From the NCBI RefSeq assembly GCF_003944715.1, contig NZ_RWIT01000001.1, positions 1 through 64,000 on the forward strand: a stretch of 64,000 bases of DNA, given 5' to 3'. The translations under genes were made by a program, and so were the position numbers. The notes beneath the pieces were generated by a model. That model was given only the letters and a program-made list of their open reading frames with translations, was not told the origin of the DNA and made no database searches. Of the stretch, positions 8,703 through 16,411 are shown one piece after another (position 1 is the first letter of the stretch; each line of letters starts with the position of its first letter). Origin of the DNA: Hymenobacter rigui. GTDB lineage: Bacteria > Bacteroidota > Bacteroidia > Cytophagales > Hymenobacteraceae.

Positions 8703-9383
8703 ATGAAGATCCACAAAGAAGGACGACGAATTCTGTTCTTTACCCTGTTGGCCCTGTTGGCTGCAAACCTGCTGCTGTTCCGCTATAATGCCGAAAACGA
8801 TGGGGTGAACAAGGTGTTTGCCGGTATTTCCGTCATCGTGTTCCTCACGCTGCTGCAGTTTTTCCGCAGCCCGGCCCGCCGCCTCTTCACCCATGAGGAC
8901 CTGGTTATTGCCCCGGCCGATGGGAAGGTGGTGGTAATTGAGGACGTGCACGAACCGGAATACTTCGACGACGTGCGCAAGCAGATCAGCATCTTCATGT
9001 CACCGATTAACGTGCACATCACCCGCAACCCCATTTCGGGTATCGTGCGCTACTTCAAGTACCACCCCGGCAACTACCTGGTGGCCTGGCACCCCAAAAG
9101 CAGCACCAAAAACGAGCGGACCACGGTGGTAGTAGAGTCGGAAGCCGGCCCGTTTGTGCTGTTCCGGCAGATTGCCGGGGCTATGGCTCGCCGCATTGTA
9201 TGGTACGTGAACGAGGGCGACGAAGTAAGCCAAGGTGAGGAGTTCGGCTTCATCAAGTTCGGCTCACGCGTGGATATTTTTGTGCCCGTGGATACCGAAG
9301 TGAAAGTGCAGATTGGCGAGAAGGTGAAAGGTGGCCAGACCATTATTGCCCAGCTCAAAACCGACGCGCCCAGCCTATTCTAA
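8703..9383 (+). CDS. psd: Phosphatidylserine decarboxylase family protein
   Basis: A 226-residue membrane enzyme that makes phosphatidylethanolamine from phosphatidylserine. Two N-terminal transmembrane segments (residues 10-26 and 38-54) precede the catalytic domain. The self-cleavage site is Gly187-Ser188 in FIKFGSRVDIFVP, where Ser188 would become the pyruvoyl group. Other hallmarks are ADGKVVVIEDV, SPINVHITRNP and YFKYHPGNYLVAWHPKSS. The length fits the short class of the family. No phosphatidylserine synthase gene lies in the window. The gene is convergent with the RibD-type reductase gene. Confidence 0.92.
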   Translation: MKIHKEGRRILFFTLLALLAANLLLFRYNAENDGVNKVFAGISVIVFLTLLQFFRSPARRLFTHEDLVIAPADGKVVVIEDVHEPEYFDDVRKQISIFMSPINVHITRNPISGIVRYFKYHPGNYLVAWHPKSSTKNERTTVVVESEAGPFVLFRQIAGAMARRIVWYVNEGDEVSQGEEFGFIKFGSRVDIFVPVDTEVKVQIGEKVKGGQTIIAQLKTDAPSLF

Positions 9384-9424
9384 TCACGGATTTAGATGAA
9401 TGTTGAGGAGTACGCGGATTCGTT

Positions 9425-9486
9425 CCGCTCTTAAACAGCAACGGCCGCTCCGGATATCCGGGGCGGCCGTTGCTGTTTAAGAGCGG
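9425..9486. terminator. Bidirectional hairpin terminator between psd and the reductase
   Basis: Arms 9425-9451 and 9460-9486 (27 bp, one mismatch) flank the palindromic loop GGATATCC. It sits between two convergent genes and could stop both. Confidence 0.7.
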
Positions 9487-9497
9487 ATATCGGAGTT

Positions 9498-10043
9498 TCA
9501 GCTCACCGGCTGCGCTACCTCCGAGAGGCGGTAGTGCAGCAGCGTCATGCCATCGGGCCAGGTCTGGGTACGCAGCAGCTGCAGCGGCTGCGTGTGCTCC
9601 TGGTGGCGCCACAGCGGAATGCCGGCCCCGATCAGGCGCGGCACTACGAACAGCATCAACTCATCTACCAGCCCTTCGGCCAGCAGGGGCGAGGCCAGCG
9701 TGCTGCCCCCGATCAGCCAGATGGTGCCGCCGGGCTGCTGGCGCAGCTCCCGCACAAAGCGGGTCGGGTCGTCGGTGATAAACTGCACCGAGGGGTGAGC
9801 CGCTTCGTAGGGCGGGCGGCGGGTGAACACGTAGTTGGTGAGGGTAGGATAAGGCCACTCGCCGAAGGTGGTAATCTGCTCATAGGTGGCGCGGCCCAGC
9901 AGCGTGGCATCGGCGGTGGTCAGAAAGTCGGCGTAGCCATAATCCTCGCCGGGTGGCGGGGAAGGGAGCCACTCCACCGAGCCATCGGGCGAGGCGATGT
10001 ACCCGTCGAGGCTGGTGGCAATGTAGAGAACAACTTTACGCAT
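9498..10043 (-). CDS. RibD C-terminal/dihydrofolate-reductase-like protein
   Basis: A 181-residue cytoplasmic protein with the dihydrofolate-reductase fold of the RibD C-terminal domain. It starts MRKVVLYIATSLDGYIASPDG. It contains LLGRATYE, the typical nucleotide-binding GGTIWLIGGSTLA and LVDELMLFVVPRLIGAGIPLW. I use the ATG at 10043; the frame continues upstream to 10391, but that extension has no domain features and covers the intergenic region. Members of this family act as NADPH reductases of uncertain substrate and are often isolated genes. Not a true folA or ribD by context. Confidence 0.88.
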   Translation of the reverse strand: MRKVVLYIATSLDGYIASPDGSVEWLPSPPPGEDYGYADFLTTADATLLGRATYEQITTFGEWPYPTLTNYVFTRRPPYEAAHPSVQFITDDPTRFVRELRQQPGGTIWLIGGSTLASPLLAEGLVDELMLFVVPRLIGAGIPLWRHQEHTQPLQLLRTQTWPDGMTLLHYRLSEVAQPVS

Positions 10044-10280
10044 GTGAAAAGTGGTGGGATGGTTGGGTGGGAAAGAAGCGGAACGGTAAACGGTACCAGT
10101 CGAAACAGGTAGAAGCTGCATACGGCAGCCTAAGGCCATCGGACTGCGTGCGGTGGCCCCGGCCAGAGAAAACGGTGCCGCAGCTACGGGTAACTGCCTG
10201 ACTACTTGGGTTTCTATAGCGGTGTAAAATACAACATCTTTCGCCCCCGCAAATACCCCAGGATTGCCTACTATTGGGGC

Positions 10281-11159
10281 ATGGATGCTGCCACGTTGCT
10301 CACCACCATTCTGCAGTCCCGGAGTTCGGCAGACGTATTCAGCCGCCGCCGCTACCGCCAGCAGTACCTGGCGTACCTCAAGCTGCTGCACCCCGATGTG
10401 TGCGCCCTACCCGGAGCCGCCGATGCCGTAGCCCGCCTCAACAGGTACGCCGAACAGCTGAAAGCCCTGGACACGGTGGAAGACGATGCCGGCCTGATTC
10501 GGCGTCTCGATGAGCGCACCCTGCGGCTGGAAGGCGACCCTGACTTATTGAGGACTTCGGAGCAGCACTACCGCCGGCTCATGGCCCTTACCGATGATGC
10601 GGCCCGCAACTTTCAGCGCTACCTGCCCACTCGCCTGGAGTGGCAGCCGACCGGGTTGGTAGCCAGCGCACCGCACTATCTGCTCCCGCTCAGTGGCCTC
10701 ACTCTCGCCCCCGAGCACGTGGCCTGGGTAATCAGCCGGGTGCTGGAGTTTACGGCCTGGCTGCACCAGATGGGGCTGTGCCACGCGGGCTTCAACCCAG
10801 AGTCGGTGTGCGTGGTGCCGGAAACCCACGGCATCGTGTGCCTCTCTTTTTATCACCTCACGCCGCTGGGTGCGCCGCTGCGCACGGTGTCGGGACGGTA
10901 CCTGAACTGGTACCCGCCGGCCGTTTTCAGCCAGAAGCAGGCCAGCACATACCTCGATGTGGCGCTGGTGCAGCGCACGGCGCTCTACCTGCTCGGCGAC
11001 CCTTCGGGCCACGGCGTAAAGCTGAAAAAAACCGTAGATGAGCGTCTGATTGACTTTCTGCTCACCCCGCATACCAACGCCCTGCATACCCTCCACGAAT
11101 ACCGGCAGCTGCTCACCCGGATTTTTGGGAAGCGCCAGTTTCACCCATTGGAAGTGTAG
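10281..11159 (+). CDS. J-domain protein with degenerate protein-kinase (pseudokinase) region
   Basis: A 292-residue protein. Residues 20-60 resemble a J-domain: basic helix II (SRRRYRQQYLAYLKLL), the HPD motif at 37-39, then a helix (AADAVARLNRYAEQLKAL). Residues 130-240 resemble a protein-kinase C-lobe. GLCHAGFNPESVCVV sits where HRDLKPEN would be, CLSFYHL where DFG would be, and RYLNWYPPAVF where the APE segment would be. The catalytic Asp, Lys and Asn and the DFG Asp are all changed, and no Gly-rich loop or full N-lobe is seen, so phosphotransfer is unlikely. I prefer the ATG at 10281 over the upstream TTG at 10206. The VWA gene follows by 49 bases. Role by inference: an Hsp70-recruiting scaffold for its two neighbours. 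Confidence 0.72.
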   Translation: MDAATLLTTILQSRSSADVFSRRRYRQQYLAYLKLLHPDVCALPGAADAVARLNRYAEQLKALDTVEDDAGLIRRLDERTLRLEGDPDLLRTSEQHYRRLMALTDDAARNFQRYLPTRLEWQPTGLVASAPHYLLPLSGLTLAPEHVAWVISRVLEFTAWLHQMGLCHAGFNPESVCVVPETHGIVCLSFYHLTPLGAPLRTVSGRYLNWYPPAVFSQKQASTYLDVALVQRTALYLLGDPSGHGVKLKKTVDERLIDFLLTPHTNALHTLHEYRQLLTRIFGKRQFHPLEV

Positions 11160-11208
11160 GCTTCTCCGAACGAAAACTCACTATTTCACCATCTCACTAT
11201 TTCTCCTT

Positions 11209-12156
11209 ATGGGCTACACTCGCTGGTCAGACGACGCGTACGAATACCTGCGCGACTCCCGCTCCAACTCGGGTACCGACGACATCTTCGCCAATAACCG
11301 CCTAGGCCGCGCCGATGCGCGCATGCTGCCTCACGGCGTGAAATTCCGGGAAAGCCGCGACTCCGACATTCACCCCGAATCGTTGGCGGTGGCCGTATTT
11401 CTGGACGTGACGGGCAGTATGGGCCGTATTCCGGAGGTGCTAGTGCGCGAGAAGCTGGGCGCGCTCATGAACACGCTTATCGACCACGGCGTGGCACATC
11501 CGCAGATTCTGTTCGGCGGTATCGGCGACCATATTTCCGACCAGTATCCGCTGCAGGTAGGGCAGTTTGAAAGCGGCACCGACGAGCTGGACCAGTGGCT
11601 GACCGGGCTGTATCTGGAAGGTGGCGGTGGCGGCCAGAGTATGGAGTCGTACACGCTGGCCTGGCTGTTCGGGGCCCGGCACACCTCACTCGACTGCTTT
11701 GAGAAGCGCGGGCAGAAGGGGTTCCTGTTCACCATCGGTGACGAAGCCTCCTGGCCCACGCTGGAGAAAAAAGCCCTGCAGGCCCTCATGGGCTACCCCG
11801 AAGCCACCGACCTCACCGACCGGCAGTTGCTGGAGGAAGTGCAGCGCAGCTACCACGTCTTTCACATCCACATCAACGAGGCCTCCTACAAAGACGACCC
11901 CAAGGTACTGGGCTATTGGAAGAAGCTGCTAGGTGAGCGGCTCCTCATCCTCAACGACTACAACGCCCTGGCCGAAACCATTGCCGCCACTGTGGCCGTC
12001 ATTCATGGTGTGAAGCTGAGCCAGATACTATCTTCCTTCGATACGCAGACGGCCGGCACGGTGAAAGATGCGCTGGTTCACGTGAGCTCCGCCCTCACCA
12101 CCACGCCCAAACCCGCTAGTGGGGGCAGCCTGCTCAGCCGGATTTTCAAGCTGTAA
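11209..12156 (+). CDS. VWA-domain protein of the J-domain/PurA-like gene set
   Basis: A 315-residue protein without signal peptide or membrane segment, so probably cytoplasmic. The VWA fold starts near residue 58 with the metal-binding site SLAVAVFLDVTGSMG (Asp66, Ser70). Later conserved strands include ILFGGIGDHISDQYP and KGFLFTIGDEASWP. A Gly-rich loop, LEGGGGGQSMES, probably contributes the third metal-site position. The N-terminal 55 residues (MGYTRWSDDAYEYLRDSRSN) are a family-specific extension. The ATG at 11209 begins this conserved part; the in-frame sequence upstream overlaps the J-domain gene and is not protein-like. VWA proteins often pair with ATPases or chaperones, but no MoxR ATPase is adjacent here. 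Confidence 0.82.
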   Translation: MGYTRWSDDAYEYLRDSRSNSGTDDIFANNRLGRADARMLPHGVKFRESRDSDIHPESLAVAVFLDVTGSMGRIPEVLVREKLGALMNTLIDHGVAHPQILFGGIGDHISDQYPLQVGQFESGTDELDQWLTGLYLEGGGGGQSMESYTLAWLFGARHTSLDCFEKRGQKGFLFTIGDEASWPTLEKKALQALMGYPEATDLTDRQLLEEVQRSYHVFHIHINEASYKDDPKVLGYWKKLLGERLLILNDYNALAETIAATVAVIHGVKLSQILSSFDTQTAGTVKDALVHVSSALTTTPKPASGGSLLSRIFKL

Positions 12157-12160
12157 AAAC

Positions 12161-12207
12161 GCCGCCGCCTGTCATCCTGAGCAGCGTGAAGGATGACAGG
12201 CGGCGGC
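12161..12207. repeat. Perfect 17-bp palindrome between the VWA and PurA-like genes
   Basis: GCCGCCGCCTGTCATCC (12161-12177) and its exact complement (12191-12207) enclose a 13-base loop. The inner part, GTCATCCTGAGCAGCG, matches the dispersed palindrome family. It begins 4 bases after the VWA stop and lacks a T-run. It may attenuate or stabilise mRNA rather than terminate. Confidence 0.8.
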
Positions 12208-12249
12208 ACATCAACTACTCCGTTACTCCGCTACTCAGTTACTCTTTTC

Positions 12250-13467
12250 ATGCCGGAAATACCCGTTTGGGTGGTGGTGGGCCTGGGCTTCGGCGACGAA
12301 GGCAAGGGTCTGGCCACCGATTATCTGTGCCGGGAGCTGCCTGGGGCATTAGTGGTGCGCTTCAACGGCGGGCCGCAGGCGGGTCACACGGTAGTAGCCG
12401 CCGATGGCCGGCGGCACGTGTTTTCCAGCTTCGGGGCCGGCACGCTGCGCGGCTGCCCCACCTACTGGTCGAGGTACTGCCCGGTGGCCCCGGGGCCGAT
12501 GCTGCGCGAGTACGCGGCCCTGCGGGAGCTGGGCGTGCAGCCCCGCCTGCTGCTGGACGGCCGCTGCCCCGTCATCACACACTATGATGTGCTCTGGAAT
12601 CGGGCGCAGGAAGCGGCCCGGGGTGCGGCCCGCCACGGCAGCTGCGGCCTGGGGTTCGGGGCCACCATCGAGCGGCAGGAAACTACTCCGCTCCGCCTGT
12701 ATGCGCAGGATCTGGCGTTTCCGGAAGTGTACCAGCACAAGCTGCACCAGATTCGGGCGCACTACCGCAGCCGGTGCCAGCAGGAAACCAGCATCCCCTT
12801 CGACCAGCTCGACCACGACGCGGAAGACCAGCGCTTTGTCGACTACGCCCGGCAGCTGCAGGCGCTCCGGCAACAGGAGGCGGTAGAGCTGGTGCAGGAA
12901 GCTGAGGTATTGGCCCCGTTAGCGCCTTGGCCGGCGCTGGTGTTTGAGGGGGCGCAGGGCGTGCTGCTGGACCAGGAGTTTGGCTTATTTCCGCACGTGA
13001 CGCGCAGCTACACCACTTCCCGCAATGCGCTGGAGCTGCTGGCCTGGCACCGGCCGGGGGCGGCGGCGCGGGTGCTGTACGTGTCGCGGGCCTACCACAC
13101 CCGGCACGGGGCCGGCCCGCTGCCCCACGCCGACGTGCCGGTGCCGCTCATCCACCACGAGCAGGAAACCAACCAGTTCAACGACTACCAGGAACATTTC
13201 CGGCGGGCTCCGCTGTCGGTGAACCTGCTGAACTACGCGCTGCAGTGCGACGCAAATTTCTCCGCCGGCCTCGAAAAACACCTGCTCCTGACCTGCCTCG
13301 ATCAGCTGCCCGATGGCCGGATTCCGGCTTGCGTGGAAGGGCAGCACCGGCCGTTGGCGGCCACTGAGCTGGGAGGTTTACTCGATGAAGGTCTGGCCAA
13401 TTACGTGTTCAGCTATGGTCCCTGTGCCGACGACCTGCCGCCGCTGCCTACCTTTGCTGCCCGGTGA
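12250..13467 (+). CDS. Divergent adenylosuccinate-synthetase (PurA) paralogue
   Basis: A 405-residue P-loop-like GTPase-fold protein related to PurA, which joins IMP and aspartate using GTP. Conserved parts: VVGLGFGDEGKG with the catalytic Asp16, NGGPQAGHTVV, EGAQGVLLDQEFG then TTSRNA, and HTRHGAGPLPH. Divergent parts: the usual GPAYEDK-type loop is replaced by GFGATIERQETTPLRL. The C-terminal base-binding region (LLTCLDQLPDGRIPACVEG) is also shifted from the usual TKLDVL pattern. The ATG at 12250 is preferred because the upstream in-frame start lies inside the 12161-12207 hairpin. No purine-synthesis gene is nearby. A role in modified-nucleotide synthesis or nucleotide sensing is inference. 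Confidence 0.8.
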   Translation: MPEIPVWVVVGLGFGDEGKGLATDYLCRELPGALVVRFNGGPQAGHTVVAADGRRHVFSSFGAGTLRGCPTYWSRYCPVAPGPMLREYAALRELGVQPRLLLDGRCPVITHYDVLWNRAQEAARGAARHGSCGLGFGATIERQETTPLRLYAQDLAFPEVYQHKLHQIRAHYRSRCQQETSIPFDQLDHDAEDQRFVDYARQLQALRQQEAVELVQEAEVLAPLAPWPALVFEGAQGVLLDQEFGLFPHVTRSYTTSRNALELLAWHRPGAAARVLYVSRAYHTRHGAGPLPHADVPVPLIHHEQETNQFNDYQEHFRRAPLSVNLLNYALQCDANFSAGLEKHLLLTCLDQLPDGRIPACVEGQHRPLAATELGGLLDEGLANYVFSYGPCADDLPPLPTFAAR

Positions 13468-13542
13468 CAAAACCGGCCGCTACCGGTTATACCCACCGGA
13501 CGGTCCTGCGCCGTTATTCCTATTGCTTCTTTTCTCACTCGC

Positions 13543-14025
13543 ATGGCCGAAGAACTGCACCTCGATACCACCCTCAGCAAAGCCGAGCAATACCGGCAAC
13601 TACTGCCTCAGATTGAGGCCCTCACCACCGGCGAGCCGGACTTGGTAGCCAATCTGGCTAATACCGTAGCCGCCCTGCGCCAGGCCTTCGGGTTCTTCTG
13701 GGTGGGCTTCTATCTGGTGAAAAACGATGAGCTGGTACTGGGTCCGTTTCAGGGGCCCATTGCCTGCACCCGCATTCGGCATGGCAAAGGAGTATGCGGC
13801 GCCAGCTGGGCCCAGGCTGCCACGCTGGTGGTACCCGATGTGGAGCAGTTCCCCGGCCATATTGCCTGCAGCTCCGACTCCAAATCCGAAATAGTAGTGC
13901 CTGTGCTGAAAGATGGCCAGGTAGTGGCCGTGCTGGATGTAGACAGTGACCAACTCAACGACTTTGACGAAGCCGACCAACAGGCCCTGGAGCAGCTGAT
14001 GCCCCTGGTGGCTTCCTGGTTCTAA
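13543..14025 (+). CDS. msrC: Free methionine-(R)-sulfoxide reductase (GAF domain)
   Basis: A 160-residue cytoplasmic enzyme that reduces free methionine-R-sulfoxide, protecting against oxidation. A single GAF domain carries the family motif LGPFQGPIACTRI and the three cysteines of the active site: Cys75, Cys85 (KGVCGASW) and Cys109 (PGHIACSS). The C-terminus DVDSDQLNDFDEADQQAL is also typical. It starts 75 bases after the PurA-like stop, so it could be co-transcribed, but it is a common stand-alone gene and a functional link is not required. A strong terminator follows. Confidence 0.93.
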   Translation: MAEELHLDTTLSKAEQYRQLLPQIEALTTGEPDLVANLANTVAALRQAFGFFWVGFYLVKNDELVLGPFQGPIACTRIRHGKGVCGASWAQAATLVVPDVEQFPGHIACSSDSKSEIVVPVLKDGQVVAVLDVDSDQLNDFDEADQQALEQLMPLVASWF

Positions 14026-14043
14026 CCGGCCCGATATGGGCGC

Positions 14044-14091
14044 AGCAGGCCCGCCACTCTTCCGTCCGGAAGAGCGGCGGGCCTGCTTTTT
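14044..14091 (+). terminator. Intrinsic terminator after msrC
   Basis: AGCAGGCCCGCCACTCTTCC pairs with GGAAGAGCGGCGGGCCTGCT (one G:T) and is followed by TTTTTA, 19 bases after the msrC stop. Confidence 0.88.
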
Positions 14092-14114
14092 ATTCGAATG
14101 GTTGACAAAAACAG

Positions 14115-14450
14115 CTACCAGAGCCGGGTATCGTGGAGGCCGGGCGGCAAGGGCGGCAGCTCACTGAAACCCAGCACACACCAGCCTGCTGCAATGCCAA
14201 AGCAGCCGCCATTCAGCACGTAGCTGATCCAGCGCGTGGTTGTTCGGCCGCTGTACTGCTCATTTTCGGGCTCGTATTCGCGTAGCACCACCATATCCCC
14301 AACCCGGAAATACCGGTCGTTTTCACGGACATCGAAAGGCTTAGTGCCGTTTTCAACCGCCGCGAAGCAGGCGGGCCATACGTTCAGTTCGTGTGTGCCG
14401 GGCACTGACAGCACAGCAGTGGTATGAGGGGCAGTGTAGTGGTAGGGCAT
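14115..14450 (-). CDS. DUF3850 (ASCH/PUA-like) protein
   Basis: A 111-residue protein. Residues 18-95 match the DUF3850 pattern: HELNVWPACFAAVENGTKPF, DVRENDRYFRVGDMVVLREY, then YSGRTTTRWISYVLNGGCFG and GWCVLGF. The fold belongs to the PUA/ASCH class, thought to bind RNA or modified bases; no enzymatic residues can be named. Such genes are often on mobile or phage DNA, but nothing else mobile is visible here. The gene stands alone, convergent with msrC. Confidence 0.82.
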   Translation of the reverse strand: MPYHYTAPHTTAVLSVPGTHELNVWPACFAAVENGTKPFDVRENDRYFRVGDMVVLREYEPENEQYSGRTTTRWISYVLNGGCFGIAAGWCVLGFSELPPLPPGLHDTRLW

Positions 14451-14614
14451 GATGTTGAAGGATAAGGCCGCCGGCAGGCAGCGGCAAGTAACAGCGTTGC
14501 ACCTCCGCCAAGTGGAGACATGACAGGTAGTGCGCCACCACCCAGGTTGGCAATAGAAGATACGGTAGTCAGAGGTATCGTGTTATAAATGAGAGAAGTA
14601 AGCTACGGCTTGCG

Positions 14615-14664
14615 CTGCCGGGGATACAGGCTGCCCGATAGGGTACAGCCTGTATCCCCGGCAG
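14615..14664. repeat. Orphan perfect palindrome (19-bp arms, 12-base loop)
   Basis: CTGCCGGGGATACAGGCTG (14615-14633) is exactly complementary to 14646-14664. There is no T-run on either side and no adjacent gene end, so its role is unclear. Confidence 0.8.
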
Positions 14665-14795
14665 CCTGGTCCGCACTGAGCTCAACAGCACTGCTACCGC
14701 CGAAGAGAGTTGCTTCACGGCCTATGATGTCATATCAGGACCCGGTCGCGCCAGGCGACGGATCTGGCGGGTAGCTTCCGTATCAGCAAGCCACA

Positions 14796-14836
14796 ACGAA
14801 AAAGGCCAGACAATTCCGAAGAATCATCTGGCCTTT
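14796..14836 (-). terminator. Terminator of tRNA-fMet
   Basis: On the minus strand AAAGGCCAGA and TCTGGCCTTT form a 10-bp stem followed by a T-rich tail (TTTTTCG). It begins about 6 bases after the tRNA 3' end. Confidence 0.8.
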
Positions 14837-14841
14837 GTAGG

Positions 14842-14914
<73 letters not shown>

Positions 14915-14927
14915 CTGTTTGGTAATA

Positions 14928-14935
14928 CAAATGTA
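14928..14935 (-). promoter_or_regulatory. Putative -7 promoter box of tRNA-fMet
   Basis: TACATTTG matches TAnnTTTG and lies 13 bases before the tRNA 5' end. A TTTG occurs upstream but only 13 bases away, closer than the usual 19-21. Confidence 0.5.
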
Positions 14936-15139
14936 CAAGCCTTTTTGACAAACGTAGCATTTGGGGGTGCAAAAATACTGAAATAGTTGGCTACTGACTG
15001 ATTATCAGGAGTGAAAATTTTGGCTAAGGCGCTGAAAAAGAAGAGCGGGGTATAGAATTTAGGGTTTTTACCTCTTCCAAAAAATGCTTGTCGTAAGGTA
15101 AACCATTGTTTCGTTCTATTACCTGCAACCAACATCTGC

Positions 15140-16291
15140 ATGACTACGCTTTTCCACACTTCCCTCCGTTGGGGCGCGGCCGCTCTGCTGGCCGGCACTA
15201 CCCTGGCCGCCTGCAACACTGCCCAAACCAGCGAATCGGATTCCGCCACCACGGCCACGACAACTGATTCGATGGCCACTGCCCCGGCTGCTCCGGCTGG
15301 TCCTACTCCCATCCGGCCAACGGGTCCGGCCCCGGCCTGGGCTACGGGTATCAAGCCTGAAATGCAGGCCGTTATCGAAACCCTGGTCAGCCTGGGAGGT
15401 AAGCCTATTGAAACGCTTTCGGCCCAGGAAGCCCGGCAGCAGCCCACCCCGGCCGATGCCGTGATGAAGCTGATGCAGACCAACAACATGCCAATGCCAC
15501 CCGTAACGGCCGATACCATGAGCCGGATGGTGATGCCCGGCGTGAAAGTGCGCATCTATACGCCCAAGGGTGCAACCGGAACGCTGCCGGTAGTAGTGTA
15601 CTACCACGGCGGTGGCTGGGTAATTGCCAACCTGGATACGTATGATGCCTCGGTGCGCGGGCTGGTGGAAAAAACCGGGGCCATCTTTGTGTCGGTAGCC
15701 TACCGGCAGGCACCGGAGCACAAGTTTCCCACGGCGCACAACGACTCGTTTGCGGCATATCAATGGGTACTGCGCAATGCGGCTTCCTTTAAAGGTGACC
15801 CGCAGAATGTAGCCGTAGTGGGCGAAAGTGCCGGCGGCAACCTGGCTGCCAGCGTGAGCATGATGGCCCGCGACAAAAAGGTAACAATGCCCAAGCATGA
15901 GGTACTAGTGTATCCCATTGCGGGCTACGATATGAATACCCCTTCGTATCAGAAAAATGCTCAGGCCAAGCCCTTGAACAAGCCGATGATGGCATGGTTC
16001 TTCGACAAGTACCTGCGTAACGCCGCCGATGGCAAGAACCCGATGATTTCGCTGGTGAATGCCAACCTGAAAGGCCTGCCTCCCACCACCGTCATCACCG
16101 CCAGCCTTGACCCCCTGATGAGTGACGGACAAATGCTGGCTGACAAGCTGAAAGCTGCCGGCGTAGCAACCAAATACCAGAACTTTGACGGCGTAACTCA
16201 CGAATTCTTCGGTATGGCACCACTGGTGCCCCAAGCTTCCGAAGCGCAGGATCTGGCGGCTGGTGAACTGAAAAATGCGCTGATGAAATAA
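15140..16291 (+). CDS. Lipoprotein alpha/beta-hydrolase, hormone-sensitive-lipase-like esterase
   Basis: A 383-residue exported enzyme. The signal peptide ends in a lipobox, TTLAAC (Cys25), so it is probably an envelope lipoprotein. A low-complexity Thr/Ala/Pro linker follows (residues 26-70). The catalytic domain has the oxyanion motif VVYYHGGGWVIAN, the nucleophile motif VVGESAGGNLAAS, the acid in ASLDPLMSDG and the His in GVTHEFFGM. This is the HSL/esterase pattern, acting on short-chain esters. A conserved Met-rich stretch (MKLMQTNNMPMPPVTADTMS) precedes the domain. It is a single gene with a very long hairpin after it. The natural substrate is unknown. Confidence 0.9.
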   Translation: MTTLFHTSLRWGAAALLAGTTLAACNTAQTSESDSATTATTTDSMATAPAAPAGPTPIRPTGPAPAWATGIKPEMQAVIETLVSLGGKPIETLSAQEARQQPTPADAVMKLMQTNNMPMPPVTADTMSRMVMPGVKVRIYTPKGATGTLPVVVYYHGGGWVIANLDTYDASVRGLVEKTGAIFVSVAYRQAPEHKFPTAHNDSFAAYQWVLRNAASFKGDPQNVAVVGESAGGNLAASVSMMARDKKVTMPKHEVLVYPIAGYDMNTPSYQKNAQAKPLNKPMMAWFFDKYLRNAADGKNPMISLVNANLKGLPPTTVITASLDPLMSDGQMLADKLKAAGVATKYQNFDGVTHEFFGMAPLVPQASEAQDLAAGELKNALMK

Positions 16292-16301
16292 GCTTCAAAC
16301 C

Positions 16302-16394
16302 GTAGCTTGTTAAAAGCCAGAAGTGAGCCGTTCGTGCTGAAACCCCACTGGGGCATCGGCACGAACGGCTCACTTCTGGCTTTTAACAAGCTAC
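16302..16394. terminator. Long perfect hairpin between the esterase and the Omp85 gene (36-bp arms)
   Basis: Arms 16302-16337 and 16359-16394 are exactly complementary around a 21-base loop. It lies between convergent genes, starting 10 bases after the esterase stop and ending 17 bases from the Omp85 stop. An inner GTTAAAAGCC/GGCTTTTAAC segment could give T-rich tails, so a two-way terminator is likely. The stem is far longer than needed. Confidence 0.75.
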
Positions 16395-16411
16395 CCCTTA
16401 CGTTATAAATC

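Larger units (their letters stand above)
14451..14841. other. Gene-free gap between the DUF3850 gene and tRNA-fMet
   Basis: About 390 bases without a credible gene. It contains a perfect 19-bp palindrome at 14615-14664 and the tRNA terminator near 14796-14836. A 61-codon frame at 14589-14774 runs through the palindrome and is judged spurious. Confidence 0.5.

Noticed and set aside
12250..13467. Housekeeping purA
   Set aside because: Loops for IMP and the C-terminal region differ and the context is unrelated to purine synthesis, so it is called as a paralogue. Absence of another purA would reverse this.
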